In this document: one piece after another, positions 1 to 8,497 of the stretch
Layout: each line of letters begins with the position of its first letter
Position numbering within the stretch: the stretch's first letter is position 1
Assembly: GCA_910579155.1 (NCBI GenBank)
Contig: CAJTTS010000011.1
Coordinates: 1-64,000, forward strand
Reading direction: 5' to 3'
DNA length: 64,000 nucleotides
Source: an uncultured Oscillospiraceae bacterium
Lineage (GTDB): Bacteria; Bacillota_A; Clostridia; Oscillospirales; Oscillospiraceae
Made by a program: the position numbers and the translations under genes
Notes under the pieces: model-generated
What the model saw: only the letters and a program-made list of their open reading frames with translations
What the model was told of the DNA's origin: nothing
Databases searched by the model: none

Positions 1-75
1 CTGAGCGCCGTCCACCTGTGCATGAAGGACCTGCCCTACGACGGTACCAACGGCCTTTACGGTTGCGGCTGCTGA
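1..75 (+). CDS. 3' end of an unidentified gene
   Basis: The window opens inside a reading frame that runs 24 codons and stops with TGA at 73-75. The visible tail is short, Cys-rich at its end (it closes on GCGC) and contains no motif I can assign to a family. It lies 25 bp upstream of the sulfatase start in the same direction, so it is probably the preceding gene of the sulfatase/NagA operon. Function cannot be inferred from this fragment. Confidence 0.55.
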   Translation: MSAVHLCMKDLPYDGTNGLYGCGC

Positions 76-100
76 GCGTCCACAGCCGGGAGGGACTTCC

Positions 101-1597
101 ATGAGAGCGGTAACCATCATGTACGACAGCCTGAACCGGAGGTTCCTGCCTCCCTACGGGGCGCAGGGCGTCATCGCGCCGAACTTCCAACGGCTGGCGG
201 AACACTGCGTCACCTTCGACAACTTCTATTGCGGCAGTATGCCCTGTATGCCCGCCAGGCGGGAGCTGCACACGGGGCGGTACAATTTCCTGATGCGCTC
301 CTGGAGCCCCCTGGAGCCCTTTGACGACTCCATGCCCGAGCTGCTGTCGCGGCACAAAATCTGCACCCAGTTCGTCTCCGACCACTGCCACTACTGGCAG
401 GACGGCGGCTTGACCTACCACGAGCGCTACTCCTGCTTCGACTTCATCCGCGGCCAGGAGGGCGACGAATGGCACGCCCGCTCGGCGGGCTATGCCGATA
501 TGGGCGGCAAGCGGCTGACCCGGCGGCAGGACCCCATCAACCGCGGGTACACCAGGGAGGGAAATTGCTGCCACGCGCGGTGCTTCGCCGCGGCGATGGA
601 CTTCCTGGAGCACAATGTGCAAGAGGACAACTGGTACTTGCACCTGGAGTATTTCGATCCCCACGAGCCCTTCGACTGCCCGGACGAGTACAAGCGGCCG
701 TATGCGGACGAACCGCTGCCCGCCTTCGACTGGCCGCAGTACGCCCCGTCGGAGGAGCAGGACCCCGAGAAGCTGCGGCAGGCGGTCGTCAACTATAAGG
801 CGTGCATCTCCATGTGCGACGACTATCTGGGCCGGGTCCTGGATTTCTTCGACGCCCACGACATGTGGAAGGACACCATGCTCATCGTCAACACCGACCA
901 CGGCTACCTGTTGGGCGAGCACGGCTATTTCGCGAAGAATTACATGCCGTGTTATGAAGAGCTGGTCAACCTGCCCTTCTTCCTCTACGATCCCAGGCAA
1001 CCGGAGGCGGCGGGAACGAGAAGGAGGGCGCTGGCCCAGACCATCGACATCCCCCCCACCCTGCTGGACTTTTTCCATGTGGACATCCCCGGCTCCATGC
1101 AGGGCAGGTCGCTGCTCCCCGTCGTCGCCGATGACCGGACCGTTCACGACGCCATCCTGTTCGGGTACTTCGGCAAACACATCAACGTCCGGGACGGCCG
1201 GTACGTCTACATGCGCGCGGCGCGGGACAACAGCCTGCTCTATGAGTACACCCTGATGCCCACGCGGCTGGCGGCCTTTTTCACCCGGGAGGAACTGAAA
1301 TCCGCCGGGGACCGGCTGTACACCGGCTTTGACTACTGCGGCAACATCCCCATGCTGAAAATCCCCGGCAATACGGGGAACGTCCCCAACGCGTCCCACC
1401 ACCAATACGACGTCCATCTCCAGTACGGCGACCTCCTCTTCGACCTGGAGGCCGACCGGGCCCAGGAGCACAATCTCAGGGACGACGGCGAACTCACCCG
1501 GAGAATGGTCCAAACCATGATCGCTCTCATGAAAGAGTCCGACGCGCCCCAGGAACAATATCAACGGATGGGCTTCGCCCCGGAGCAATACGCATGA
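101..1597 (+). CDS. Type I (formylglycine) sulfatase
   Basis: This 498-residue protein belongs to the alkaline-phosphatase-like S1 sulfatase family and should hydrolyse a sulfate ester on a sugar or other small organic molecule. The activation motif C-M-P-A-R lies at residues 49-53, followed by LHTGR. Cys49 would have to be oxidised to formylglycine by an anaerobic maturase (anSME); none is encoded in this window. A metal-binding TDHG...GEHG segment lies near residues 263-276. There is no signal peptide, so it should act in the cytoplasm on imported substrate. GGGAGG just upstream supports the start. Its stop overlaps the nagA start by 4 bp, which links it to amino-sugar catabolism and suggests sulfated N-acetylglucosamine as substrate (inference). 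Confidence 0.9.
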   Translation: MRAVTIMYDSLNRRFLPPYGAQGVIAPNFQRLAEHCVTFDNFYCGSMPCMPARRELHTGRYNFLMRSWSPLEPFDDSMPELLSRHKICTQFVSDHCHYWQDGGLTYHERYSCFDFIRGQEGDEWHARSAGYADMGGKRLTRRQDPINRGYTREGNCCHARCFAAAMDFLEHNVQEDNWYLHLEYFDPHEPFDCPDEYKRPYADEPLPAFDWPQYAPSEEQDPEKLRQAVVNYKACISMCDDYLGRVLDFFDAHDMWKDTMLIVNTDHGYLLGEHGYFAKNYMPCYEELVNLPFFLYDPRQPEAAGTRRRALAQTIDIPPTLLDFFHVDIPGSMQGRSLLPVVADDRTVHDAILFGYFGKHINVRDGRYVYMRAARDNSLLYEYTLMPTRLAAFFTREELKSAGDRLYTGFDYCGNIPMLKIPGNTGNVPNASHHQYDVHLQYGDLLFDLEADRAQEHNLRDDGELTRRMVQTMIALMKESDAPQEQYQRMGFAPEQYA

Positions 1598-2673
1598 ACA
1601 GACAGATTTATAAAAACGGAACGCTGGCCATACACGGCCGCCTTGTCCGGCGCGACCTGTGCGTGGAGGACGGGGTCATCTCCCTCATCGCGCCGGTAAT
1701 CGAGGCCGGGGACGCCCAGGTCATTGACCTGACCGGGAAGCGGGTCTATCCCAAGCTCATTGAGGAGCACTCCCACGGCGCCCGGGGCATGGACTTCTCC
1801 ATCGACGGCGCGGACCGGTTTGACCAGCTCATCGCCTTTTACCGGCAGCAGCATGTGGGCACCATCTTCCCCACCCTGATGACGGATTCCACACAGAAGA
1901 TGTGCGCCCAACTGGACGAGGTGGTCAAAAGCGCCAAGTCCAACCCGGAGATCAAGGGCATCCACGTGGAGGGCCCCTTCCTCTCCCGCGAGTACAAGGG
2001 CGCCACGCCCCGGCAGTTCATCCAGCGGCCCAGCCTGGACACGGCGGAGCAGCTCCTGGAGCACGGCGGCGGGCTGCTGAAGCTGGTCACGGTGGCGCCG
2101 GAACTGCCCGGAGCCCTTGAGGTGGTCCGGTTCTTCGTAAACCATGGGGTTAAGGTAAACCTGGGCCACACCGGAGCCACCTATGAGCAGACCACGGCCT
2201 GCCTGGACGCGGGCGCGGACGGGTTCACCCACACCTTCAACGGCATGCGCCTGATGCACCAGCACGAGCTGGGGGCCGGGGGCTGCGCCATGCTGTCCGA
2301 CGCCTATTGTGAGGCCATCTGCGACGGGCGGCACCTAAACGAACACACCGTGGCCCTTTTATTAAAGGTAAAGGGCCCGGACAAGGTGATTCTGATTACC
2401 GACAGCATGATGGCCGCAGGAATGCCCGACGGCGAATACCGGCTTGGCTCCCTGGACATCGTGGTCACGGACGGCGATGCCCGAACCAAGGGGGAGGACT
2501 CCAGGGCCGGCAGCACCCTGCCGGCCTATGACGGGGTGAAGAATTTCGCCGCCTTCACCGGCCTGCCCCTGGAGCAGGCGATCATAGCCATGTCGGAAAA
2601 CCCGGCCCGGCGGTTCGGGCTGAACACCGGCAGCCTCGAGCCCGGCAAGCTGGCGGAATTCTTTTGGGAATGA
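1594..2673 (+). CDS. nagA: N-acetylglucosamine-6-phosphate deacetylase
   Basis: NagA removes the acetyl group from GlcNAc-6-phosphate to give glucosamine-6-phosphate. An amidohydrolase fold is supported by HSHGARGMD near residue 59, the metal ligand Glu in IHVEGPF, NLGHTGAT, the HTFNGM segment and the catalytic Asp in LITDSM. At 359 residues it is about 20 shorter than typical NagA, and it ends abruptly (KLAEFFWE) just after the usual PGK motif. The missing piece is the last strand of the small beta domain, so either this is natural shortening or a late frameshift near 2660. ATGA overlap with the sulfatase upstream implies translational coupling. The neighbouring SIS protein is probably the next enzyme. 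Confidence 0.92.
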   Translation: MNRQIYKNGTLAIHGRLVRRDLCVEDGVISLIAPVIEAGDAQVIDLTGKRVYPKLIEEHSHGARGMDFSIDGADRFDQLIAFYRQQHVGTIFPTLMTDSTQKMCAQLDEVVKSAKSNPEIKGIHVEGPFLSREYKGATPRQFIQRPSLDTAEQLLEHGGGLLKLVTVAPELPGALEVVRFFVNHGVKVNLGHTGATYEQTTACLDAGADGFTHTFNGMRLMHQHELGAGGCAMLSDAYCEAICDGRHLNEHTVALLLKVKGPDKVILITDSMMAAGMPDGEYRLGSLDIVVTDGDARTKGEDSRAGSTLPAYDGVKNFAAFTGLPLEQAIIAMSENPARRFGLNTGSLEPGKLAEFFWE

Positions 2674-2729
2674 TTGTTCTGCCAGCCGGAGACGGGCAGC
2701 GATAAAAATCAAACAGGAGTTGAGTTCAT

Positions 2730-3770
2730 ATGGGAAAGGGTCAGTACACGCTGGCTGAAATCGGAAACCAGCACAAGGCGTTTGAAACCGTGCGGGCGCA
2801 GTTCCCCGCCTTCGCCGAGACGGTGGCGGCAGTCAAAAAGGAGGGCTTTACCAAAATCCTCTTCCTGGGCTGCGGCACCTCCTACTACCTGGCCGCGGCG
2901 GCCAGCGCCTACTTTGCCCGGTACAACCAAATCACCTGCGACCATCTGGCGTCCTTCGAGTTTTACAAAAATACGGAGTATTACGTCAAGCCCTCCGACA
3001 AGGTCCTGCTGGTCCCCTTCACTCGGGTGGCCTCCACCACGGAGACCATGGCGGCCGTCAAAAAGGGCGTGGCCCTGCCCAACGTGAAATCCCTGCAAAT
3101 CACCTGCGACGACTACTCCTACCAGTATTCCACCTGGTCGCTGTACATCCCAGACCTCCAGGAGAACAGCATCGTCATGACGTCGTCCTTCTCCTCCATG
3201 CTCTATACGGCCATGTTCTTCGCCGCAGCCATGGCGGGCAACGCCCAGGCGCTGGAGCAGCTCAACAAGCTGCCAGAGGACGCCGCAGCACACATGGCGG
3301 AGTTCTCCGACAAGGTGAAGCCCCTGGCGGAGGCCAGCACCGGCATGAAGGTGTTCATCGGCCTGGGCAGCGGCGTCCACTACGGCTTAGCCGGGGAGGC
3401 CTCCATCAAGGTGAAAGAGATGACCCTGACCCCCTCCGAGTGCTACTACTCCCTGGAGTACCGCCACGGCCCCATCTCCATCGCGGACGACCAAACCGTG
3501 GTGGCCTACTACGTGTCGGACAACACCTGCGGGGAGGACGCCAAGCTCATCGGCGAGCTGAAAGCGCTGGGCGCCCGCGTCATCGCGCTGGGCTGCGTCA
3601 GCGAGGAGATTCAAAGGACCGCCGACGTGTCCTTCCAATCCGGGCTGTGCCAGTGCGCCGCCCTTCCCGAGCTGATTATCCCACTGCAATACTTCGGCTC
3701 CTATCTGGCCATCGCCAAGGGGTTCGACCCGGACACGCCCAAGAATCTCTCCAAGGCGGTCATCCTGTAA
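2730..3770 (+). CDS. Double-SIS sugar-phosphate isomerase or deaminase (AgaS/NagB-II/GlmS-isomerase type)
   Basis: The 346-residue protein has two sugar-isomerase (SIS) domains, roughly residues 35-165 and 200-335. FLGCGTSYY marks the first phosphosugar loop. The segment KVKEMTLTPSECYYSLEYRHGPI carries the family's Glu and the RHGP motif of the second domain. The usual SxSGET loop of the first domain is diverged to TRVASTTET. Directly after nagA it most plausibly deaminates and isomerises glucosamine-6-phosphate to fructose-6-phosphate, replacing a NagB of the classical fold, but related proteins act on tagatose- or fructosamine-phosphates. A clear GGAG site precedes the ATG. It is 56 bp downstream of nagA in the same operon. 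Confidence 0.85.
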   Translation: MGKGQYTLAEIGNQHKAFETVRAQFPAFAETVAAVKKEGFTKILFLGCGTSYYLAAAASAYFARYNQITCDHLASFEFYKNTEYYVKPSDKVLLVPFTRVASTTETMAAVKKGVALPNVKSLQITCDDYSYQYSTWSLYIPDLQENSIVMTSSFSSMLYTAMFFAAAMAGNAQALEQLNKLPEDAAAHMAEFSDKVKPLAEASTGMKVFIGLGSGVHYGLAGEASIKVKEMTLTPSECYYSLEYRHGPISIADDQTVVAYYVSDNTCGEDAKLIGELKALGARVIALGCVSEEIQRTADVSFQSGLCQCAALPELIIPLQYFGSYLAIAKGFDPDTPKNLSKAVIL

Positions 3771-3825
3771 TCGTTGTCAATGCCGAAAAGGCGTTACATT
3801 AAACAAAAGGAAAAGGAGAATGAAA

Positions 3826-5160
3826 ATGAAAACAGGTAAGAAAATGCTTGCGCTGCTGCTTGCCGTGATGATGGCGTTCTCGCTGGCGGCCTGCGGCAAA
3901 ACCAACGACAACCCGGGCAGCACCACCTCCTCCGACCCGGCCCCCGCCGCCTCCACCGGCGGCAGCGAGACCACGGAGCCCACCACTATCTATTTCTGCA
4001 ACTACGCCGTGCTGGAGACCGCCCACACCGATTACTGGAACCAGTTGATCGCCGACTTTGAGGACGCCCATCCCGAGTATCACGTGGAGGTCGTGTCCGC
4101 GGCCTACAACGACGTGATGACCTATGCCACCACCCGCGTGGGCGGCGGCGAGCGCATCGACTGCATGTATGGCGAGATCGGCTGGACCTCGGTCCTGGCC
4201 GCCAACGGCATCACCAGCCCCGTCGGCGAGCTGTTTGACGACGAGTTCCTCTCCCAGTTCACCCCCAGCGTTCTGGACTGCTTCAACTACGAGGGCGAGT
4301 GCTACGGCCTGCCCATGTACACCTCCAACATGATCGTCTACGCCAACAAGAACTATCTGGAACAGGCCGGCCTGGACTACACCAATCCCCCCAAGACCGA
4401 CAAGGAGCTGTTGGAGTGGTGCGAGGCGCTTCAGGGCATCACCGACGAGTCCGGCGAGCAGGTGACCGCGTTCGGCATCTCCATGGCCGAGAAGACCGCC
4501 CCCGGCCACTTCCTCAATTCCATCGTCGCCGCGTTCGGCGGTGAGATCATGACCACGGACGGTAAGCTGGACCTGGAAAGCCAAAGCTTTAAAGAGGCGC
4601 TGGCCTTCGTCAAGGAGTGCACCGACAAGGGCTACTCTCCTGTGAACAGCCTGCCCAAGGATTTCCGCCCCGGCATGGCCAGCGGCAAGGTGGCCATGTA
4701 TGTGGATCAGACCTGGGGCTTCTCCGGCGTCTACGCCGTGGACCCCAACGCCACCGACTACGTGGTGTCCTTCCCGCTCCCCAACATGGGCACCAACGGC
4801 GCCGGCGCCACCTACCTGTCCGCCCACACCCTGACCGTGGCCAACAACGGCGAGAAGGAGGCCGCCGGAACCGCCGAATTCATCAAGTTCATCCTGGACT
4901 ATGAGGGAACCTGGCAGCACTCCTATGACACCACCCCCGCCTACTATGATTACAAGGGCGCCCAGGACAAGCCGATCTCCCCGGTCCTTGACGGCGCGAA
5001 GGATTCCGCCTCCAATCTTCAACCCCAGCTTTTCCTGCCCGAGCAGGACGCTTTCCAGATCGCCATTGCCACCCTGTTCAACTCCATCTGTATGGGCGAG
5101 GCCACTGAGGAAGAGGCCATCCAGAAATTTACCTCCACCGTCACCCCCCTGCTGCCGTAA
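3826..5160 (+). CDS. Sugar ABC transporter solute-binding lipoprotein (CUT1 type)
   Basis: Extracellular lipoprotein that captures an oligosaccharide for the two permeases downstream. A type II signal peptide ends in the lipobox SLAAC, with the lipidated Cys near residue 23, followed by a Gly/Ser/Thr-rich linker. The body is a family-1 binding protein (PWTSVLAANG- and NMIVYANK-like segments). An in-frame ATG lies at 3820, but the AAGGAG ribosome site at 3813-3818 sits only 1 nt from it and 7 nt from the ATG at 3826, so I start here. It is encoded between amino-sugar enzymes and the permeases, so the ligand is probably a sulfated, GlcNAc-containing glycan (inference). Confidence 0.9.
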   Translation: MKTGKKMLALLLAVMMAFSLAACGKTNDNPGSTTSSDPAPAASTGGSETTEPTTIYFCNYAVLETAHTDYWNQLIADFEDAHPEYHVEVVSAAYNDVMTYATTRVGGGERIDCMYGEIGWTSVLAANGITSPVGELFDDEFLSQFTPSVLDCFNYEGECYGLPMYTSNMIVYANKNYLEQAGLDYTNPPKTDKELLEWCEALQGITDESGEQVTAFGISMAEKTAPGHFLNSIVAAFGGEIMTTDGKLDLESQSFKEALAFVKECTDKGYSPVNSLPKDFRPGMASGKVAMYVDQTWGFSGVYAVDPNATDYVVSFPLPNMGTNGAGATYLSAHTLTVANNGEKEAAGTAEFIKFILDYEGTWQHSYDTTPAYYDYKGAQDKPISPVLDGAKDSASNLQPQLFLPEQDAFQIAIATLFNSICMGEATEEEAIQKFTSTVTPLLP

Positions 5161-5206
5161 CAGGCAAGAAACCGAATTCCAATTCCGTAAAGCCGTGACC
5201 CGAAGC

Positions 5207-5239
5207 GTTGGTGCAGCCGGTTTTACCGGCTGCACCAAC
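5207..5239 (+). other. Intercistronic RNA hairpin after the binding-protein gene
   Basis: A perfect 15-bp stem (5207-5221 with 5225-5239) with a 3-nt TTT loop lies between the binding-protein stop and the first permease. There is no good T-run after it, so it is more likely a 3' mRNA stabiliser or partial attenuator than a full terminator. That would let the binding protein be made in excess over the membrane subunits. Confidence 0.7.
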
Positions 5240-5268
5240 CCCATTTATTAGAAAACGGGTGGTGTAAA

Positions 5269-6180
5269 ATGGACAGAAAACTGACGAAAAGAGGCATTAC
5301 AGAGCGTTTATTCTGGTGCGTGCTGATTGCGCCATCCGTTCTGATTGTCACGCTGTTTATCGTAGTCCCCATCATCGATTCCATCATTAAAAGCTTTACA
5401 GATTATAAGCTCGCAAACATCGTGAGGAATACCGCTCCGGAATGGAACCAATTTGCCAACTACATCAAACTGTTTGACAGCGGCATCCTGACGGACTCCG
5501 TCTGGGTCACGTTCACCTTTGTCCTGGTCACCACAACGCTGAGCCTGGTCATCGGCATGAGCCTGGCGCTGGTGCTCAATTCCGAGATCAAGGGCGCCCG
5601 GGTGTTCCGCAGCCTGATGATGACCCCTTGGGTAGTGCCCACCGTGATCTCCGCCCTGGTGTGGATCTGGATCTACCAGCCGCAGTACGGTCTGCTCCGG
5701 TATCTGGTGAATATCGTCACCTTCGGCCGTGTCTCGGATTTCGCCATCCTGAACAGCTCTAAAACCGCCCTGATCGGTGTGATTACCGTGGCCCTGTGGA
5801 AACAGATTCCGCTGATGACGCTGCTGTTGCTGGCAGGGCTGGGAAACGTGCCTACGGACGTGCTGGAGGCGGCCCAGTTAGACGGCGCCAACGGCGTAAC
5901 CGGCTTTTTCAAGATCACCGTCCCGTACATGTCGTCCGTCATCAAGACCTCCGTCTCCATGATTATGATCGACAACTTTAAGCAGTTTCCGCTGTTCTGG
6001 CAGATGACCTCCGGCGGCCCCAACGGCTCCACCACAACCCTTGCCGTGCTTTCCTACAAGGAGGCGTTCATCGGCCACAACTTCGGCTCCGGCGCCGCCG
6101 TCACCACTATATGGATGCTCATCATGATCCTGTTTGTCTTTTGCTATAACAAGCTCTTCCCGAAAGCCGATCTTGATTGA
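5269..6180 (+). CDS. Sugar ABC transporter permease, MalF/UgpA type
   Basis: A 303-residue inner-membrane protein with about six transmembrane helices; the first is near residues 15-38 (VLIAPSVLIVTLFIVVPII). The cytoplasmic EAA loop DVLEAAQLDGANGVTGFFKI, which contacts the ATPase, lies near residues 198-217. It pairs with the MalG-type permease that follows. No ATPase gene is present in the operon, so a shared MsmK/MalK-like ATPase encoded elsewhere must energise the system, a common arrangement in Firmicutes CUT1 importers. Confidence 0.92.
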   Translation: MDRKLTKRGITERLFWCVLIAPSVLIVTLFIVVPIIDSIIKSFTDYKLANIVRNTAPEWNQFANYIKLFDSGILTDSVWVTFTFVLVTTTLSLVIGMSLALVLNSEIKGARVFRSLMMTPWVVPTVISALVWIWIYQPQYGLLRYLVNIVTFGRVSDFAILNSSKTALIGVITVALWKQIPLMTLLLLAGLGNVPTDVLEAAQLDGANGVTGFFKITVPYMSSVIKTSVSMIMIDNFKQFPLFWQMTSGGPNGSTTTLAVLSYKEAFIGHNFGSGAAVTTIWMLIMILFVFCYNKLFPKADLD

Positions 6181-6194
6181 TGGGGGGCCGTGTC

Positions 6195-7040
6195 ATGAAT
6201 ACCAGAACAAGAAAACTCCTGCTCAACATACTCAAGTGGGCCGTGCTGATCGTGGTGATGCTGTTCCTGCTCTTCCCCATCTATTGGGTCGTTCTGACCT
6301 CCTTTAAAACGAACATGGAGAGCTATCTGTACCCGCCCACGTTCCTCCCCCAGGCCCCCACGCTGGACGGCTTCATCAACCTGTTCACCAACTATCCGGA
6401 GTTCTTCGTCTACTATAAGAACAACATCATCGTCTCCGCGGCGGCCACCGTGCTGGTGTGCTTCATCGCCATCTTCTCCGGCTATGCCCTGTCTCGGATC
6501 AAGATCAACTGGAGCAAATACGCCATCGCGTTCCTGCTCTTCTCTCAGATGTTCCCGGTGGTGTCCCGGCTGATCTCCCTGTACGGCCTGCTGCGGGGCG
6601 TGGGGCTGCTGAACACCATGACCGGTCTGGTGCTGGCCATCACGGCGGGCCAGCTCCCGTTCTCCATTACGCTGATGGCCTCGTTCTTCGACGCCGTGCC
6701 CATGGACCTGGAGGAGGCCGCCTACATCGACGGCTCCAGCCGGGTGTCCACCATGTTCAAGGTGGTCATCCCCCTGGTGGTCCCCGGCCTGCTGGCCGTG
6801 GGCATCTACTCCTTCCTCCAGACCTGGGACGACTATCTCTACGCCTCCACCCTGATCCAGAACGACGCGCTGAGGACGCTGTCCACCGGCGTCACCCTGC
6901 GGTATCTGGGCGAGCTCTCCTACGACTGGTCCTTGGTCAACTCCATCTCGGTGGTGGGCACGCTGCCCATGGTGTTCGTATTCTTCTTCTTCCAGAAGTA
7001 TATGATTAAGGGCCTGACCGCCGGAGCGGTCAAGGGGTAA
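6195..7040 (+). CDS. Sugar ABC transporter permease, MalG type
   Basis: The second permease subunit, about 281 residues, with about six membrane helices and the EAA loop DLEEAAYIDGSSRVSTMFKV. The frame is open from a TTG at 6177 and an ATG at 6180, but both overlap the previous stop and lack a ribosome site. GGGGGG at 6182-6187 lies 7 nt from the ATG at 6195, so I choose that start (MNTRTRKLL). It ends GAVKG, the usual terminus for this family. It is 14 bp after the first permease and 8 bp before the second sulfatase. Confidence 0.9.
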   Translation: MNTRTRKLLLNILKWAVLIVVMLFLLFPIYWVVLTSFKTNMESYLYPPTFLPQAPTLDGFINLFTNYPEFFVYYKNNIIVSAAATVLVCFIAIFSGYALSRIKINWSKYAIAFLLFSQMFPVVSRLISLYGLLRGVGLLNTMTGLVLAITAGQLPFSITLMASFFDAVPMDLEEAAYIDGSSRVSTMFKVVIPLVVPGLLAVGIYSFLQTWDDYLYASTLIQNDALRTLSTGVTLRYLGELSYDWSLVNSISVVGTLPMVFVFFFFQKYMIKGLTAGAVKG

Positions 7041-7048
7041 TCGGAGCA

Positions 7049-8497
7049 ATGGGAAAAAACGTTATTTTCATTCTCAGCGACGACCAGTCCTATTTTGCCC
7101 AGCACAGGGAATGCCCCGAAATCATCACCCCCAACCTCGATGCACTGGCCGGCAGCGGGTGCTATTTTGAAAACTGCTTTTGCGCCAGCCCGGTGTGCTC
7201 CCCCGCCAGGGCCTCCATCCTGACGGGGACCATGCCCTCCTACCACGGGGTCCATGACTGGATCGTCTCCGGCAGCGTGAACCTGGGCGACCTGCCCGCC
7301 TTCAGCCGCGGCCGGGAGCCCATCCGGAACAACGAGTCCGTGGCCATCGACTATCTGGAGGGCGTCGCCGCCTACACGGATATCCTGGCCGACCACGGCT
7401 ACGACATCGCGCTGTCCGGCAAATGGCACCTGGGCGACACCATGAAGCAGCGCAAGGGCTACACCTACTGGAACACCATCTTGCGGGGCGGCTGCCGCTA
7501 CCGCGCCTATGACATGTACCATGACGGCGAGATCACCGCCCACACCGACTATCTCACGGACCGGATTGCCGACAACGCCATCGACTACCTCCGGCGCGGC
7601 CGCACCGACAGGCCCTTCTATCTGGGCGTACACTTCACCGCGCCCCACACCCCGTGGGACAGACCGGAGCACCCCCCTGAGGTCTGGGACATGTACGAGG
7701 GCGTTGACTTCAAGAACGTCCCCTACGCGCCGGTCCACCGGGACCAGATGGCCAACTCCTTCATCGGGGACACCCCCGAGCGCCGGCAAGAGCTGATCCG
7801 GGGCTACTTCACCGCCGTCACCGCCATGGACGCGGCCATCGGGCGCATCCTCCAGGCGGTCAAGGAGCTGGACCTGGAGGACGACACCGTTATCGTCTTT
7901 ACCAGCGACAACGGCATGAACGTGGGCCAGCACGGCGTCTGGGGCAAGGGGAACGGCACCTATCCCCAGAACTTTTACGAGGAGTCCATCCGGGTGCCGC
8001 TGGTCGTCCGCGCGCCGGGCAAAAAGCCCCGTGCCGTAAGCGACATGGTCAGCCATGTGGACCTGTTCCCCTCGATCCTGGAGCTGTGCGGCGTCGATGG
8101 CGCCCCGGACCGGCCCTGCGGGCAGTCCTTCGCGGGCGTGCTGGACGGCGGGGCCTTCGTCCGGGAGTACGTCTGCGTCTTTTCGGAGTACGGCGCGGTG
8201 CGCATGATCCGGGACGCGCGGTACAAGTACGTGAAGAATTACATCAACGGCGCGGACCTGTTCTTCGACCTGGAACAGGACAAACGCGAGGAAATCAATC
8301 TGATCCGCGATCCCGCCCGTCAGGGAGAGCTGCACAGGCTGGCGGCGGCCTTGGACGCGGGCTTCCGGCAATTTGCGGACCCCGGCCGGGACGGCAGCCG
8401 CCAGTTCCCCAAGGGCATGGGACAGACCGGCCTGTGTTCCTCCCAGAACGGCGCGGCCGCGTACAGGCAGGAGTATGAGATGTACTATGGCAGATGA
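7049..8497 (+). CDS. Type I (formylglycine) sulfatase
   Basis: A 482-residue S1 sulfatase. The metal-binding SDDQ lies at residues 10-13, the C-S-P-A-R activation motif at residues 50-54 followed by ASILTG, and SDNGMNVGQHG further on supplies more metal and sulfate ligands. HLGD and HFTAPHTPW are typical of the family. It is not a close duplicate of the sulfatase at 101-1597: the activation motifs and C-termini differ, so the two probably remove sulfate from different positions. There is no signal peptide, so it acts on imported substrate. It starts 8 bp after the permease and overlaps the mutarotase-like gene by 11 bp. It needs an anSME maturase that is not encoded here. Confidence 0.93.
   Translation: MGKNVIFILSDDQSYFAQHRECPEIITPNLDALAGSGCYFENCFCASPVCSPARASILTGTMPSYHGVHDWIVSGSVNLGDLPAFSRGREPIRNNESVAIDYLEGVAAYTDILADHGYDIALSGKWHLGDTMKQRKGYTYWNTILRGGCRYRAYDMYHDGEITAHTDYLTDRIADNAIDYLRRGRTDRPFYLGVHFTAPHTPWDRPEHPPEVWDMYEGVDFKNVPYAPVHRDQMANSFIGDTPERRQELIRGYFTAVTAMDAAIGRILQAVKELDLEDDTVIVFTSDNGMNVGQHGVWGKGNGTYPQNFYEESIRVPLVVRAPGKKPRAVSDMVSHVDLFPSILELCGVDGAPDRPCGQSFAGVLDGGAFVREYVCVFSEYGAVRMIRDARYKYVKNYINGADLFFDLEQDKREEINLIRDPARQGELHRLAAALDAGFRQFADPGRDGSRQFPKGMGQTGLCSSQNGAAAYRQEYEMYYGR

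Noticed and set aside
3820..3825. Upstream ATG as start of the first binding protein
   Set aside because: The AAGGAG site is only 1 nt away; the ATG at 3826 has normal 7-nt spacing and the same signal peptide.
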